Part shown: positions 42,188 through 51,819 of the stretch, piece after piece
Layout of the letters: the number at the start of each line of letters is the position of its first letter
Position numbering within the stretch: position 1 is the stretch's first letter
NCBI GenBank assembly: GCA_019670725.1
Contig: AP024629.1
Location: 1,736,001 to 1,800,000 of the forward strand
Direction of reading: 5' to 3'
DNA from: Alphaproteobacteria bacterium SO-S41
GTDB lineage: Bacteria; Pseudomonadota; Alphaproteobacteria; Micropepsales; Micropepsaceae
Length of the DNA: 64,000 nucleotides
The notes under the pieces: generated by a model
Databases searched by the model: none
The model's input: the letters and a program-made list of their open reading frames with translations, nothing else
What the model was told of the DNA's origin: nothing
Made by a program: the position numbers and the translations under genes

Positions 42188-42823
42188 CTAGGGCACAGCG
42201 GGGTCGAGCCATGCCCTGGCGGCGGGGCGGGATTGGAGGCGCGCGTAATAGGCGTCGATGTGTGGCAGAGCCGGGCGCTCCATCGGCGTGCCGAACCAGC
42301 GGTGGACGGAGAGGCCGAGGGTGATGTCGGCGAGGGTGAACTCGGCGCCGCCGGCATAGGCGCCTGTCGCGGCGAGGCGATCGTCGAGGAGCTGCATCCT
42401 GGCGGTCCAGCGTTGGCGCGAGGTCTCGATCGCGGCGGGGTCGTCATGGCCGGGCGCGTGGCGGACGAGGGCCGAGAAGGCGTAGGACCAGGCGGGGTTC
42501 AGCTCGGTCGCGCCCCAGGTCAGCCACTGGTCGGCGATCGCCGCTTCATGGGCGCCGGGCGGCATCAGCCGATGCACGCCGCCCCGCGCGCTGAGATAGC
42601 GCATGATCGCGTGGCTCTCCCACAGCACGAAGCCGCCCTCCTCGACGAGGACGGGGACCTGGGCGTTGGGGTTGAGGGCAAGGAAGTCCGGCACTTTGGG
42701 ATCGCGCAGGGGGAGGCCCCAGTCCTCGCGCGTGTAGGCGAGGCCGAGCTCGTCGGCGGTCCACAGGACCTTGCGGACATTGATCGAGGAGATGCGTCCG
42801 AGGATTTTCATGGCGTCGCTCAA
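42188..42823 (-). CDS. Glutathione S-transferase family protein
   Basis: 211 residues with the thioredoxin-like N-terminal domain (ILGRISSINVRKVLWTADELGLAY) including the cis-proline motif NAQVPVLVEEG and LWESHAIMRYLS, which binds the glutathione gamma-glutamyl end. The helical C-terminal domain has FTLADITLGLSVHRW, the N-capping box of GSTs. The second in-frame ATG at 42811 is an alternative start. It may detoxify electrophiles; substrate unknown. Confidence 0.93.
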   Translation of the reverse strand: MSDAMKILGRISSINVRKVLWTADELGLAYTREDWGLPLRDPKVPDFLALNPNAQVPVLVEEGGFVLWESHAIMRYLSARGGVHRLMPPGAHEAAIADQWLTWGATELNPAWSYAFSALVRHAPGHDDPAAIETSRQRWTARMQLLDDRLAATGAYAGGAEFTLADITLGLSVHRWFGTPMERPALPHIDAYYARLQSRPAARAWLDPAVP

Positions 42824-43209
42824 AAAGGGCGGATTTTGGGGGCGGATCGCGACGCAGGGGATTTGAACGTCGCTAAGGGGCAGGGGCCTTTATTCGAACG
42901 TCCGAATTGAACGTCGATTTTTTGGGGAAACGGGCGGAGCAGGCGACAGATCGTTTCGCGAGTCCGGCATAAAGTATCTTCGTTTGACGTGCGTGACGGC
43001 TGGATTGACGTGACGGCTGGGGTTTGTTTGCCGGTGTTTCCATACCGGGGTGCGCCGCCTTTGTGCTCCTGTTCTCCGCGTTCACGACGCCGCCTCCCCC
43101 GTTCAGTCGCGGGGCGAATATAGGATAATATTCCGGATTCGGCAAGGGCGAGAAAGGTCGTCCGATCTCGACGGCACACGCGTGGCGGCAGGCGGCGCGG
43201 GTGGGCGGT
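42824..43209. other. Gene-free stretch with short repeated words
   Basis: No convincing gene. TTGAACGTCG occurs around 42862 and 42906, with a further TTCGAACGTCC near 42894. GACGTG..GTGACGGCTGG is tandemly repeated at about 42986-43022. It probably carries the GST promoter and the end of the next gene's transcript. Confidence 0.5.
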
Positions 43210-43944
43210 TCAGTTCTGCCGGGTGAGGAGCCAGCCGCCGAAATAGATCATCGGAGGCGCGGCGCCGTCGGCGCCTTCGCCTAAGGGGAAGGCAATGTCG
43301 CGCCGCTCGGTGCCATCCGACCCGGTCAGGATCAGCGTCAGGCCCTCGATGCGGTAGCGGCCCTCGCTCGCGCCGGCCGCGGTGACGCGGCCGTCCGGCT
43401 CGGCGCTCGTGAAGCTGCCGGCGGCGAGCAGGCGATAGGTGCCGTCGGCCGAGAACTCGTAATCGGAGGCGACCGCGATGGCGCTCGACGACGAGGAATA
43501 GGAACTGCCGCCGCTGTATTTGCCGGCGAGCGTCGCGCCGGCGAACGGGCGGGCCGGGCACCAGATGCCGTCGCGAAAGTCGAAGCAGGTGTCGGGATTG
43601 AGCTTCACCGGGCCGGTGCGCGGCGGGCCCTCGGCGGGCGTCATGCTCATCGCGTCGCCCGCCAGGCTCCACCGCCCGGACATGGACGGCCTGGCGGCGT
43701 CGAAATTGAACTGGCTGAGATCGCCCTCCGGGTTCTCCGCCCAGCGGTCGCCGGCGAAGAGCACGGTGCGGCGATCGAGCCCGCCGGAGGCGAAGTCGGG
43801 CGTCTGGACGAAATAGATCCCCGCCGGGCCGTCCTGCCACACGCCGGCGAGCGCCTCGGGCGCCGTCGCGCCCTCAGCCCGCGCGGCCGCGCCGAAGGCG
43901 CAGAGCAACGCCAGGCTCAGGGTGCTCATCGCTGACAGTCTCAT
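43210..43944 (-). CDS. Secreted hypothetical protein
   Basis: 244 residues with a signal peptide (MSTLSLALLCAFGAAARAEG, cut after ARA); the ATG at 43929 may be the real start. The mature protein is beta-rich, with repeated Trp/Gly/Asp motifs (GVWQDGPAGIYFVQTPDF, GRWSLAGDAMSM), a Cys pair (CFDFRDGIWC) and a serine run (SGGSSYSSSSSA). It resembles other small exported beta proteins of this window but has no recognised family. Confidence 0.7.
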   Translation of the reverse strand: MRLSAMSTLSLALLCAFGAAARAEGATAPEALAGVWQDGPAGIYFVQTPDFASGGLDRRTVLFAGDRWAENPEGDLSQFNFDAARPSMSGRWSLAGDAMSMTPAEGPPRTGPVKLNPDTCFDFRDGIWCPARPFAGATLAGKYSGGSSYSSSSSAIAVASDYEFSADGTYRLLAAGSFTSAEPDGRVTAAGASEGRYRIEGLTLILTGSDGTERRDIAFPLGEGADGAAPPMIYFGGWLLTRQN

Positions 43945-44049
43945 GCCGGTCTCCCTCCCGGCGCTGCGCCGGACTTGGTTGGGGAGGGAGCATGAGGCGC
44001 GGGCGGGGCGGGGGATATCCCTCGAACGGGGTGCTTCGACGCTATCTTA

Positions 44050-44667
44050 TTATTGAGACAGTATCTGTCGAAACGTCAGGTTGACTCGAGGGCCAACTGG
44101 CTTTGATGACTTTGCAATGCCGTGTTGCCAGTTTTCCTGAGTCTCACCGCGCATTATCAAAAGGCTTCCGGATGCTAAATCCAATCTGACCGTCTTAATG
44201 GCCTTGTTTTTTTTGTGCTTAAACACGAGCGTTCGCACCGCGCCAAAACTCACCGACGCAATTGTTGGCCTAAAGCCGAGTTCGCGCTCGTCATCGCTAT
44301 GAAACCCCATGCTGTCATTTTGATCGCGATAGTAATTCAGTAACACGCTGTTGAATTTTGCTGTTGCGATGTTCTCGACTGAAGCTTGAATTTCTCTAAG
44401 CAGCGTGCTCCACGGGAGAGGTTCTAGTGAGATAGATGAATATTTGTATGTTTTACCAACGTCGCCAAACCAAGCGATCAATCTAGGTTGAGCATATGTT
44501 TTACCCCAAACTGACACCGATTCATGTCGCCATGGAGTGGTACTAACCAGTTCATCTAGCAGGTAGATCGGATCGTGCGGAAGTGCGAGCGAGGCAAGGT
44601 AACTCACCTCCGCATCAACCATCGGGATAGGCTCGAGATTTTCCTGACGACCGAATAAATCCTGCAC
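44050..44667 (-). CDS. alkB: AlkB-family alpha-ketoglutarate-dependent dioxygenase
   Basis: 205 residues, a complete AlkB/ALKBH2-3-like Fe(II)/2-oxoglutarate oxygenase that removes alkyl groups from N1-methyladenine and N3-methylcytosine. The iron ligands are H-x-D in MGFHSDDE and His in NWQHGIAKS; RVNLTFR holds 2-oxoglutarate. QPRLIAWFGD and YKYSS match the nucleotide lid of ALKBH2/3-like proteins. Its start overlaps the stop of the gene upstream by one base. GC content is clearly lower than in the flanks, which points to transfer. Confidence 0.93.
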   Translation of the reverse strand: MQDLFGRQENLEPIPMVDAEVSYLASLALPHDPIYLLDELVSTTPWRHESVSVWGKTYAQPRLIAWFGDVGKTYKYSSISLEPLPWSTLLREIQASVENIATAKFNSVLLNYYRDQNDSMGFHSDDERELGFRPTIASVSFGAVRTLVFKHKKNKAIKTVRLDLASGSLLIMRGETQENWQHGIAKSSKPVGPRVNLTFRQILSQ

Positions 44668-45533
44668 TACTTTGGCTTTCGTAAGGCCCGATAACTTAAG
44701 AGGGCGGATACTCTCGGGCTTCTTTCGAACTTAGTCGTATATTCGTGCAACTCAGATTTTTGTTCCGTGAAGCGCGGGAAAGTTTTCCTGTTTGACTGCT
44801 TTACGAGATTTTCCAAGCCGGCATTCTTACATAATTCGTCGAAGTAGTCGTTGAATTCATCACTGCCGTTGTCCGTGTAGATGAAAAGCGCTCCGGGCTT
44901 CGCCCTTTTGAATATGGTCGTCCAAAATTTGGACACTTGGCCCTTTGCATCGAGTGATCGAACCTCGGATACAAAGTAGCTCATGATGAAAATATCAGCA
45001 TCGAGGAAGCGTTGCTGAGATTTCCAGGAATCAGGTTCGACGACGTCCAGTTGTTGGAAGTAGGTATTAAGTCTGATTTCGACCTTCATGGCATCGTCGA
45101 TCTCAGCCCATGTATCAGACCAGGCCTGCTCTCGATCCAAGAGATAGCAAGCGAGTTTTTCTACCGGCTCTTTCTTGTTTTCGCTCAGATATTTGAGCAT
45201 GCCTATGATATCGCTGCCCGGGCCGCCGCCGATGCACGATGCACGGACATTCTTCTGAGTGAAGATTTTCCCTCCAAGCTTGTCGCGTAGCTTCTCCAAG
45301 ACTTGCACTACAAAATCGCCATGAGCGCAGACGTAGGTATACACATACGCAAATCTGGTCGCGGGGTCCTTGTAGTTGACTGGTTTTCGCTTTGGATCTG
45401 AAAGTGTCGCGTACGTCGATGAAAGATATTTCATCCTCTCTTTGATGAACCCATCCGTCTCTTTCCCGTGCTCTCGCACTGCTTCCTCATACAGCCGATC
45501 CAAAACGATTTTGACGAGCTCAAAAAGTGTCAT
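44667..45533 (-). CDS. Class I methyltransferase-like protein coupled to alkB
   Basis: 288 residues. The Rossmann SAM loop is recognisable (CIGGGPGSDIIGML), an acidic residue ends the second strand (CYLLDRE), DADIFIMSYFVSEV is a plausible motif IV, and GALFIYTDNGSDEF a later strand. No signal peptide. The C-terminal part is Lys/Arg-rich (KQSNRKTFPRFTEQKSELHE). It is strongly lower in GC than the genome, starts behind an AT-rich promoter-like region, and is translated into alkB (one-base overlap). Target (nucleic acid or protein) unknown. Confidence 0.75.
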   Translation of the reverse strand: MTLFELVKIVLDRLYEEAVREHGKETDGFIKERMKYLSSTYATLSDPKRKPVNYKDPATRFAYVYTYVCAHGDFVVQVLEKLRDKLGGKIFTQKNVRASCIGGGPGSDIIGMLKYLSENKKEPVEKLACYLLDREQAWSDTWAEIDDAMKVEIRLNTYFQQLDVVEPDSWKSQQRFLDADIFIMSYFVSEVRSLDAKGQVSKFWTTIFKRAKPGALFIYTDNGSDEFNDYFDELCKNAGLENLVKQSNRKTFPRFTEQKSELHEYTTKFERSPRVSALLSYRALRKPK

Positions 45534-45848
45534 TTATTCTTCCCCCTCAGTATTTTTCCCAGCATTTTCGGTGCTGATTCATTTTAACTCAGGGTTTTAT
45601 AGCAAATCTCCAGTAGAGGAGGGAGGGCGTTCTTGAAGACACGTTCTCAGTTGGAGTTATTGCATCTTGCAAAGCCATCGTTGATCCGGCTGGCAGCTGC
45701 GCTGAAGTTCGTCGCTGGGCGACAGCCTCTCATCGACCTCGCTGCGCGGGGCCACTTCTCCCCGCAAGGGCGGGGGGAAGGGTAGGCTGTGCTTGACGGG
45801 TCGGTGCGCTGCATCCGCCCCCTTTCCCCCTTCGGGGTTTCGGCCGGG

Positions 45849-45871
45849 CAAAAGGTCCACTGGACCTTTTG
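45849..45871. repeat. Perfect palindrome within repeat cluster
   Basis: CAAAAGGTCCA and TGGACCTTTTG form 11-bp perfect arms around a single C. A half copy occurs near 45937 as GCGAAAGGTCC. It lies within the repeat-rich stretch and might form a strong hairpin. Confidence 0.65.
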
Positions 45872-45958
45872 CTGATCCGGCCTCAATCCCCCGCATAATG
45901 GCGGGAGAAGATGGCTTCGCGGTCGTTCGACGGGCGAAAGGTCCGCTGACTCGGTTAG

Positions 45959-46027
45959 GCCGGTGCGCTGCATCCGCCCCCTCCACCGCTTCGCGGTCCC
46001 CCTCCCCCGTAAACGGGGGAGGATCAA
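45959..46027. repeat. Repeat family B, copy 1
   Basis: A 69-base unit starting GGCCGGTGCGCTGCATCCGC, with an internal CCGCTTCGCGG hairpin and a CCCCCGTAAACGGGGG hairpin. Copy 2 at 47039-47107 is nearly identical in the same orientation. Together they flank the two small secreted-protein genes. Confidence 0.75.
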
Positions 46028-46054
46028 ATGGGACGCTGCGGGCTTCGTCGCGCG

Positions 46055-46504
46055 TCAGTCGTTCTTCGGGGTGAGGCCCTGGTAGCGGATGTAGGGGATG
46101 GTCTTCTGGCCCTCGAGGTCGGTGACGGTGCGGGTCAGGGTTTTGCGGTCGGTGAGGGCGACGTGCCAGGCGTGGCTTTGCAGGTCGCCGTTGCGGCGGG
46201 TGAGCGTGAGGGTGAAGCCGCCCTGGCAGTCGCTTGCGCAGGCGAGCTCGAAGCGGCCGAGCCGGGCGGTGCTGCTGCCGTCGGGCAGGATTCGGTAGTC
46301 GACGACGCTGGTGGCGAGATCCGTCACCGATAGGAAGGTCCAGACCTCGGCGCCCGCCTCGCGCTCGGGCGCCTTGGCCGCCCAGGTGCCGCGGAAGAGG
46401 GCGCAGTCATTGTTGATCTCGCTGGGGTAGTCCGTCATGTCGGCCGCGGCGGCGCCCGCGAGGAAAGCGGCCGACAGGACGAGGCCGAGCGCGGTGCGGG
46501 TCAT
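46055..46504 (-). CDS. Small secreted hypothetical protein
   Basis: 149 residues from ATG 46504 (MTRTALGLVLSAAFLAGAAAAD signal peptide); this start overlaps the upstream stop as ATGA, which decides against ATG 46513. The mature part has a Trp-rich beta pattern (CALFRGTWAAKAPEREAGAEVWTFL) and two cysteines in FELACASDCQGG. It is encoded after a similar small secreted protein, and the pair is flanked by direct repeats. Family not recognised. Confidence 0.65.
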   Translation of the reverse strand: MTRTALGLVLSAAFLAGAAAADMTDYPSEINNDCALFRGTWAAKAPEREAGAEVWTFLSVTDLATSVVDYRILPDGSSTARLGRFELACASDCQGGFTLTLTRRNGDLQSHAWHVALTDRKTLTRTVTDLEGQKTIPYIRYQGLTPKND

Positions 46505-46941
46505 CGTTTCCATTGCGGGCGCTTGGCCGCCTCCCAGCTTTCCGGCGCGCCGAGCGCGAGCCGGCCATGCGCGAGATCGATCTCATACTGCCAGTTGCCG
46601 TCGGCCTTGATGCGCAGGATGCCGGGCTTGGTCGTCGCGTCGCATTCGTCGATCACCCGCTTGCTGACGCTGCCCCAGGACGCCTCCCAATCGACGCGCG
46701 CGTCGACCGGATCGGCATAGGAGGTGAACTCGATCTCGGCGATCTCTTGCGAGGCGATGAGCACGGTGAGCTCGGCGCCCTGATCGCCGGCGGAGGCCCA
46801 GATGCCCTGATGGGCGGCGCAGGCCTCGGGCAACGGCGCGGGCGGCGCGTCGGCGCGGCTCATGAGGCCGGGCAGGAGCGCCCCCGCCGCGGCGACGGCG
46901 GTGACCGCGCCGCCAGCAGTGATGAAATCCCTGATCGCCAC
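46501..46941 (-). CDS. Small secreted or anchored hypothetical protein
   Basis: 146 residues from GTG 46941 (N-terminal hydrophobic stretch TAGGAVTAVAAAGALLPGLM, possibly a Tat-less signal anchor). The mature part starts CAAHQGIWASAGDQGAELTVLI and is beta-rich, like its downstream neighbour, and both may be paralogous. The frame reaches 47067 but only through a repeat, so the longer start is rejected. Start is uncertain. Confidence 0.55.
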   Translation of the reverse strand: MAIRDFITAGGAVTAVAAAGALLPGLMSRADAPPAPLPEACAAHQGIWASAGDQGAELTVLIASQEIAEIEFTSYADPVDARVDWEASWGSVSKRVIDECDATTKPGILRIKADGNWQYEIDLAHGRLALGAPESWEAAKRPQWKR

Positions 46942-47038
46942 GCGTGCGCGCCCTCCGATGGTGTGGGGCGAGTATGGCGGCGGGGGTGCGGGGCGCGCAT
47001 CGCTTGAATGGGGCGGTGATGCGCGGCGTGCGTGGAGG

Positions 47039-47107
47039 GGCCGGTGCGCTGCATCCGCCCCCTCCACCGCTGCGCGGTCCCCCTCCCCCGCAGGCGGGGG
47101 AGGATCA
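47039..47107. repeat. Repeat family B, copy 2
   Basis: Direct repeat of 45959-46027 with about four differences in 69 bases. It lies 7 bases downstream of the uvrB stop and its CCCCCGCAGGCGGGGG hairpin may act as a uvrB terminator. Confidence 0.75.
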
Positions 47108-47114
47108 AGGGGAG

Positions 47115-49523
<2,409 letters not shown>

Positions 49524-49524
49524 G

Positions 49525-49539
49525 GAACGAAGTATGAAC
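49525..49539 (-). promoter_or_regulatory. LexA box at the uvrB start
   Basis: GAAC-N7-GAAC (GAACGAAGTATGAAC on the plus strand) is the direct-repeat operator known for alphaproteobacterial LexA. It abuts the uvrB start codon at 49523-49521, so uvrB is very likely in the SOS regulon. Confidence 0.85.
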
Positions 49540-49588
49540 CGTTGCGGGGATTTCGGCTAGCCGGATATGGGGAGAACGAGCGCCGATG

Positions 49589-50131
49589 TCATCCCGTTCC
49601 ACCCGGAACCGGGCGGCGGAGGGTGGCGAGGACGAAGGTGAGGACGACGCCGCCGAGGCTGATAGGGATGATGATCGTCGCGCGCCAGAAGGCGGGGGCG
49701 GCGAGCGCGAAGGCGTCGCCCATCGGGTGGCCCCAGACGATGCAGCCGGCGATGCCGGTCTCGGTGATGTGGCAGCCAGGTGGGGCGCTCCACACGATGG
49801 CAGCATAGGGCAGGATCAGCGCGGCGATGCAGCCCCAGCAGGCGCCCATGAAGCCCCACATCACGGCGCGGGCCCGGCTCTCGAAGCCGTAGGCCGCGCC
49901 GGCGGCGGCGAGCACGCTGAAGGAAGCAAGGACCCAGACGCCGAGGATGCGGTGCCATGACCAGTCCAGCGTGAAGGCGAGCCAGCCGCCGAGATCGAGC
50001 GTGCCGCAGGCGGCGGCTTCGGGCAGGCAGCCCTGGGCGCGGCCGAAGGCGACGATCAGGATCGCGGCCAGCGCCGGGCCGATCATCGCCAGCAGAGCCA
50101 GCAGCAGGACGAGGCGCCAGGCGGTTGTCAT
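49589..50131 (-). CDS. Integral membrane protein, unknown function
   Basis: 180 residues with about four to five helices (start LLLALLAMIGPALAAILIVAF; end ATIIIPISLGGVVLTFVLATL). Periplasmic loops have paired cysteines (GCLPEAAACG and PPGCHITETGIAGC). Divergent in use from no neighbour; it runs parallel to uvrB and 65 bases from its start. I see no transporter signature. Confidence 0.7.
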   Translation of the reverse strand: MTTAWRLVLLLALLAMIGPALAAILIVAFGRAQGCLPEAAACGTLDLGGWLAFTLDWSWHRILGVWVLASFSVLAAAGAAYGFESRARAVMWGFMGACWGCIAALILPYAAIVWSAPPGCHITETGIAGCIVWGHPMGDAFALAAPAFWRATIIIPISLGGVVLTFVLATLRRPVPGGTG

Positions 50132-50163
50132 GAGGACGAGTCTCGCACGCCGAAGCGGAAACG

Positions 50164-50193
50164 AAAAAGGGCGGGACCGAAGTCCCGCCCTTT
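50164..50193 (-). terminator. Rho-independent terminator after the small lipoprotein gene
   Basis: On the minus strand AAAGGGCGGGAC, a UUCG-type tetraloop, GTCCCGCCCTTT, then TTCGTTT. The 12-bp stem is perfect. It closes the gene at 50217-50501, since the next minus-strand gene starts at 50131. Confidence 0.9.
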
Positions 50194-50216
50194 CTGCATC
50201 CGGCGTGAGCCGAATA

Positions 50217-50501
50217 TCAGATGCCGTACTTCTTCTTCAGGTCGTCGATCTTCACGCAGATCGCGCCGTAGTCGCCTTCCTTGACGCCATCGCCGATCTT
50301 CATCATGTCGCTCTGGAGCTCCTGCGCCTTCGCGGCGTCGATCTTGCCCGAGGTGGCGGCGGCCATCATGTCGTCGGTGAACTGCTTGAGATAGGCGGTC
50401 GTCGAAGCCTGGTCCTTACAGGTCGCATGCGACGAACCGCCGCCGCACGCCGAAAGAACGATCGCGCCGACGCTGAGCGCCACAATGCCGAAAATCTTCA
50501 T
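50217..50501 (-). CDS. Small lipoprotein (family of three in this window), copy 1
   Basis: 94 residues: signal peptide with lipobox LSACGGG (Cys19), then a helical mature part of about 70 residues with two further cysteines (ATCKDQA and YGAICVKI) placed near its start and end. Two other genes here (54615-54914 and 55360-55698) share the layout lipobox, Cys, helices, Cys, aromatic end, so I treat them as one family. Function unknown; the strong terminator implies a well-expressed monocistronic unit. Confidence 0.75.
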   Translation of the reverse strand: MKIFGIVALSVGAIVLSACGGGSSHATCKDQASTTAYLKQFTDDMMAAATSGKIDAAKAQELQSDMMKIGDGVKEGDYGAICVKIDDLKKKYGI

Positions 50502-50610
50502 ACCATGTCTCTCCCTGATGAGGGGCGGAGAATGACACGCCGGGGCGGCGGAGAGAAGCGGAACGTCGCCGTTCCGCCCCTTTCAAACCGGGCGTTTTGC
50601 CGCAGAAACC

Positions 50611-51174
50611 CTAGCGGGAATGAACCTGGTAGCGCGCCAATTCGACGCGGGCGGCCTCAAACTTGGGGTCGAGATCGACCGCGCGCTTCAGGTCGTGATA
50701 GGCGCCCTTGATGTCGCCAAGCGCTTCGCTGGCCATCGCGCGGTTGTAGAGGGCGCGCTGGAGTTCGACGCCGCTGGCGAGCGGGATCGCCGCATCGATC
50801 GTCGTGCGGGCCTCGGCATACTGGCCGAGCATGATGAGCGCCGCGGAGCGGTTGACCGAGGCGGCGGTCATCGAGGGTTCGATCTTGAGCGCGTCGTCGG
50901 CGTCGGCGAGCGCCAGCTCGGCCTTGTCGCGGCTGATCAGGAGCGCGCTGCGGTTGGTGTAGGTGGCGGCGCGGTCGCGCGGCGACAGCGTACCCTGCTC
51001 GAGCGCTTCGGTGCAGGTGCGGATCGTCGCGCCGGTGGCGCGGTCGGCCTTGGCCGCCTCGTAGCAGGACCGCTCGGGACCCGTGCCGACGACCATGACG
51101 GCGGCGGACGCCGTTCCAAGCACCGCGAACGACGCCGCGGCGGTCAACGCAAACGCAAATTTCCTGATGCTCAT
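50611..51174 (-). CDS. Periplasmic TPR-repeat protein
   Basis: 187 residues from ATG 51174 with a signal peptide (MSIRKFAFALTAAASFAVLGTASAA). About three TPR hairpins follow: RDRAATYTNRSALLISRDKAELALADADDALKIEPS, AASVNRSAALIMLGQYAEARTTIDAAI and RALYNRAMASEALGDIKGAYHDLKRAVDLDPKFEAA. CYEAAKADRATGATIRTC shows a possible disulfide pair. Probably an envelope protein-protein interaction module. Confidence 0.85.
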   Translation of the reverse strand: MSIRKFAFALTAAASFAVLGTASAAVMVVGTGPERSCYEAAKADRATGATIRTCTEALEQGTLSPRDRAATYTNRSALLISRDKAELALADADDALKIEPSMTAASVNRSAALIMLGQYAEARTTIDAAIPLASGVELQRALYNRAMASEALGDIKGAYHDLKRAVDLDPKFEAARVELARYQVHSR

Positions 51175-51322
51175 TGTGCTCTCCCCAAACGTATCGCGGC
51201 GGCAGGTCCAACTGCGGCAAGCCCACCGCGGCACACCGCCCGACACGAACGATGTACCTAACCGGGGCGCAGCGCACGCGTGTATTGTCGTGTTCCAGTC
51301 ACAAGATCGGGAGGACCAGGAC

Positions 51323-51640
51323 ATGCTGATCGTCGTCGGAAACGCCAAGGTGGTGGCCCGTCAGCGCGACCGGATGATGCGCGCCTGCGAGGCGATGGTC
51401 ACCGCCTCGCGGCTGGAAGAGGGGTGCGCCGGTTATAACTACGCGTTCGATATCCTGGAGCCGGAGATGATGCGGGTGATCGAGTTGTGGCGGGACGAGG
51501 CGGCGCTGCGCTTCCATTTCCGCACGCCTCATATGGCCGCGTTCCTCGGCGAGCTGGCGGCGATGGGCAGCCGGCCGGACATCGTGGTTTACGAGGCGGG
51601 CAACCCGCACCCGATTTCGGGGTATGCGCCGGGGAGGTAG
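51323..51640 (+). CDS. Antibiotic biosynthesis monooxygenase (ABM) domain protein
   Basis: 105 residues forming one ABM dimeric alpha/beta barrel domain. MLIVVGNAKVVARQRDRMMRACEAMVTASRLEEGCAGYNYAFD and RVIELWRDEAALRFHFRTPHMAAF follow the family pattern (EGC.GY; W.d..al..H). The domain is used in quinol or polyketide oxygenation but is also common in stand-alone enzymes. ATG 51323 with GGAGGA 11 bases upstream is the start. No pathway partner is adjacent. Confidence 0.87.
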   Translation: MLIVVGNAKVVARQRDRMMRACEAMVTASRLEEGCAGYNYAFDILEPEMMRVIELWRDEAALRFHFRTPHMAAFLGELAAMGSRPDIVVYEAGNPHPISGYAPGR

Positions 51641-51669
51641 GCGGGTGGGTTGCGGATTACGGATTACGT

Positions 51670-51741
51670 GCCCCCCTCTGCCCGGCCGTTCGCTTCGCGA
51701 TCGGTCGGGCTGTCTCCCCCCGCAAGGGCGGGCGGGAGCAA
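51670..51741. repeat. Structured dispersed repeat, family A copy 2
   Basis: Same outer blocks as 6345-6409 (GCCCCCCTCTGCC; GGCTGTCTCCCCC; GCGGGAGCAA), but the middle stem is a different, imperfectly paired sequence (GCCCGGCCG with CGGTCGGGC). It occupies the region between the ABM gene and the CorC-type gene. Confidence 0.75.
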
Positions 51742-51819
51742 GGGGACGGGAGAGCGGCGGAATGGGGTGTGATTGATGTAGCGTTCGGGGCGGGGGGGCG
51801 GATATAAGACGCGCCTCCC

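Larger units (their letters stand above)
45534..46054. other. Repeat-rich stretch without genes
   Basis: From the AT-rich leader of the methyltransferase-like gene (45534-45640) it passes into high-GC repeats: a hairpin around 45751-45784 like the right half of repeat family A, a partial copy of repeat family B near 45802-45823, a long palindrome at 45849-45871 and a full family B copy at 45959-46027. Frames across it are translations of repeats and are not called. Confidence 0.6.

Noticed and set aside
42873-43145. 90-residue minus-strand frame in the gap between GST and the secreted protein
   Set aside because: Low-complexity, no ribosome binding site, overlaps short DNA repeats and has no recognisable pattern.
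45647-46027. 126-residue frame in the repeat cluster
   Set aside because: It is a translation of repeat families A and B, with the same words as the frame at 46860-47108, so not a gene.
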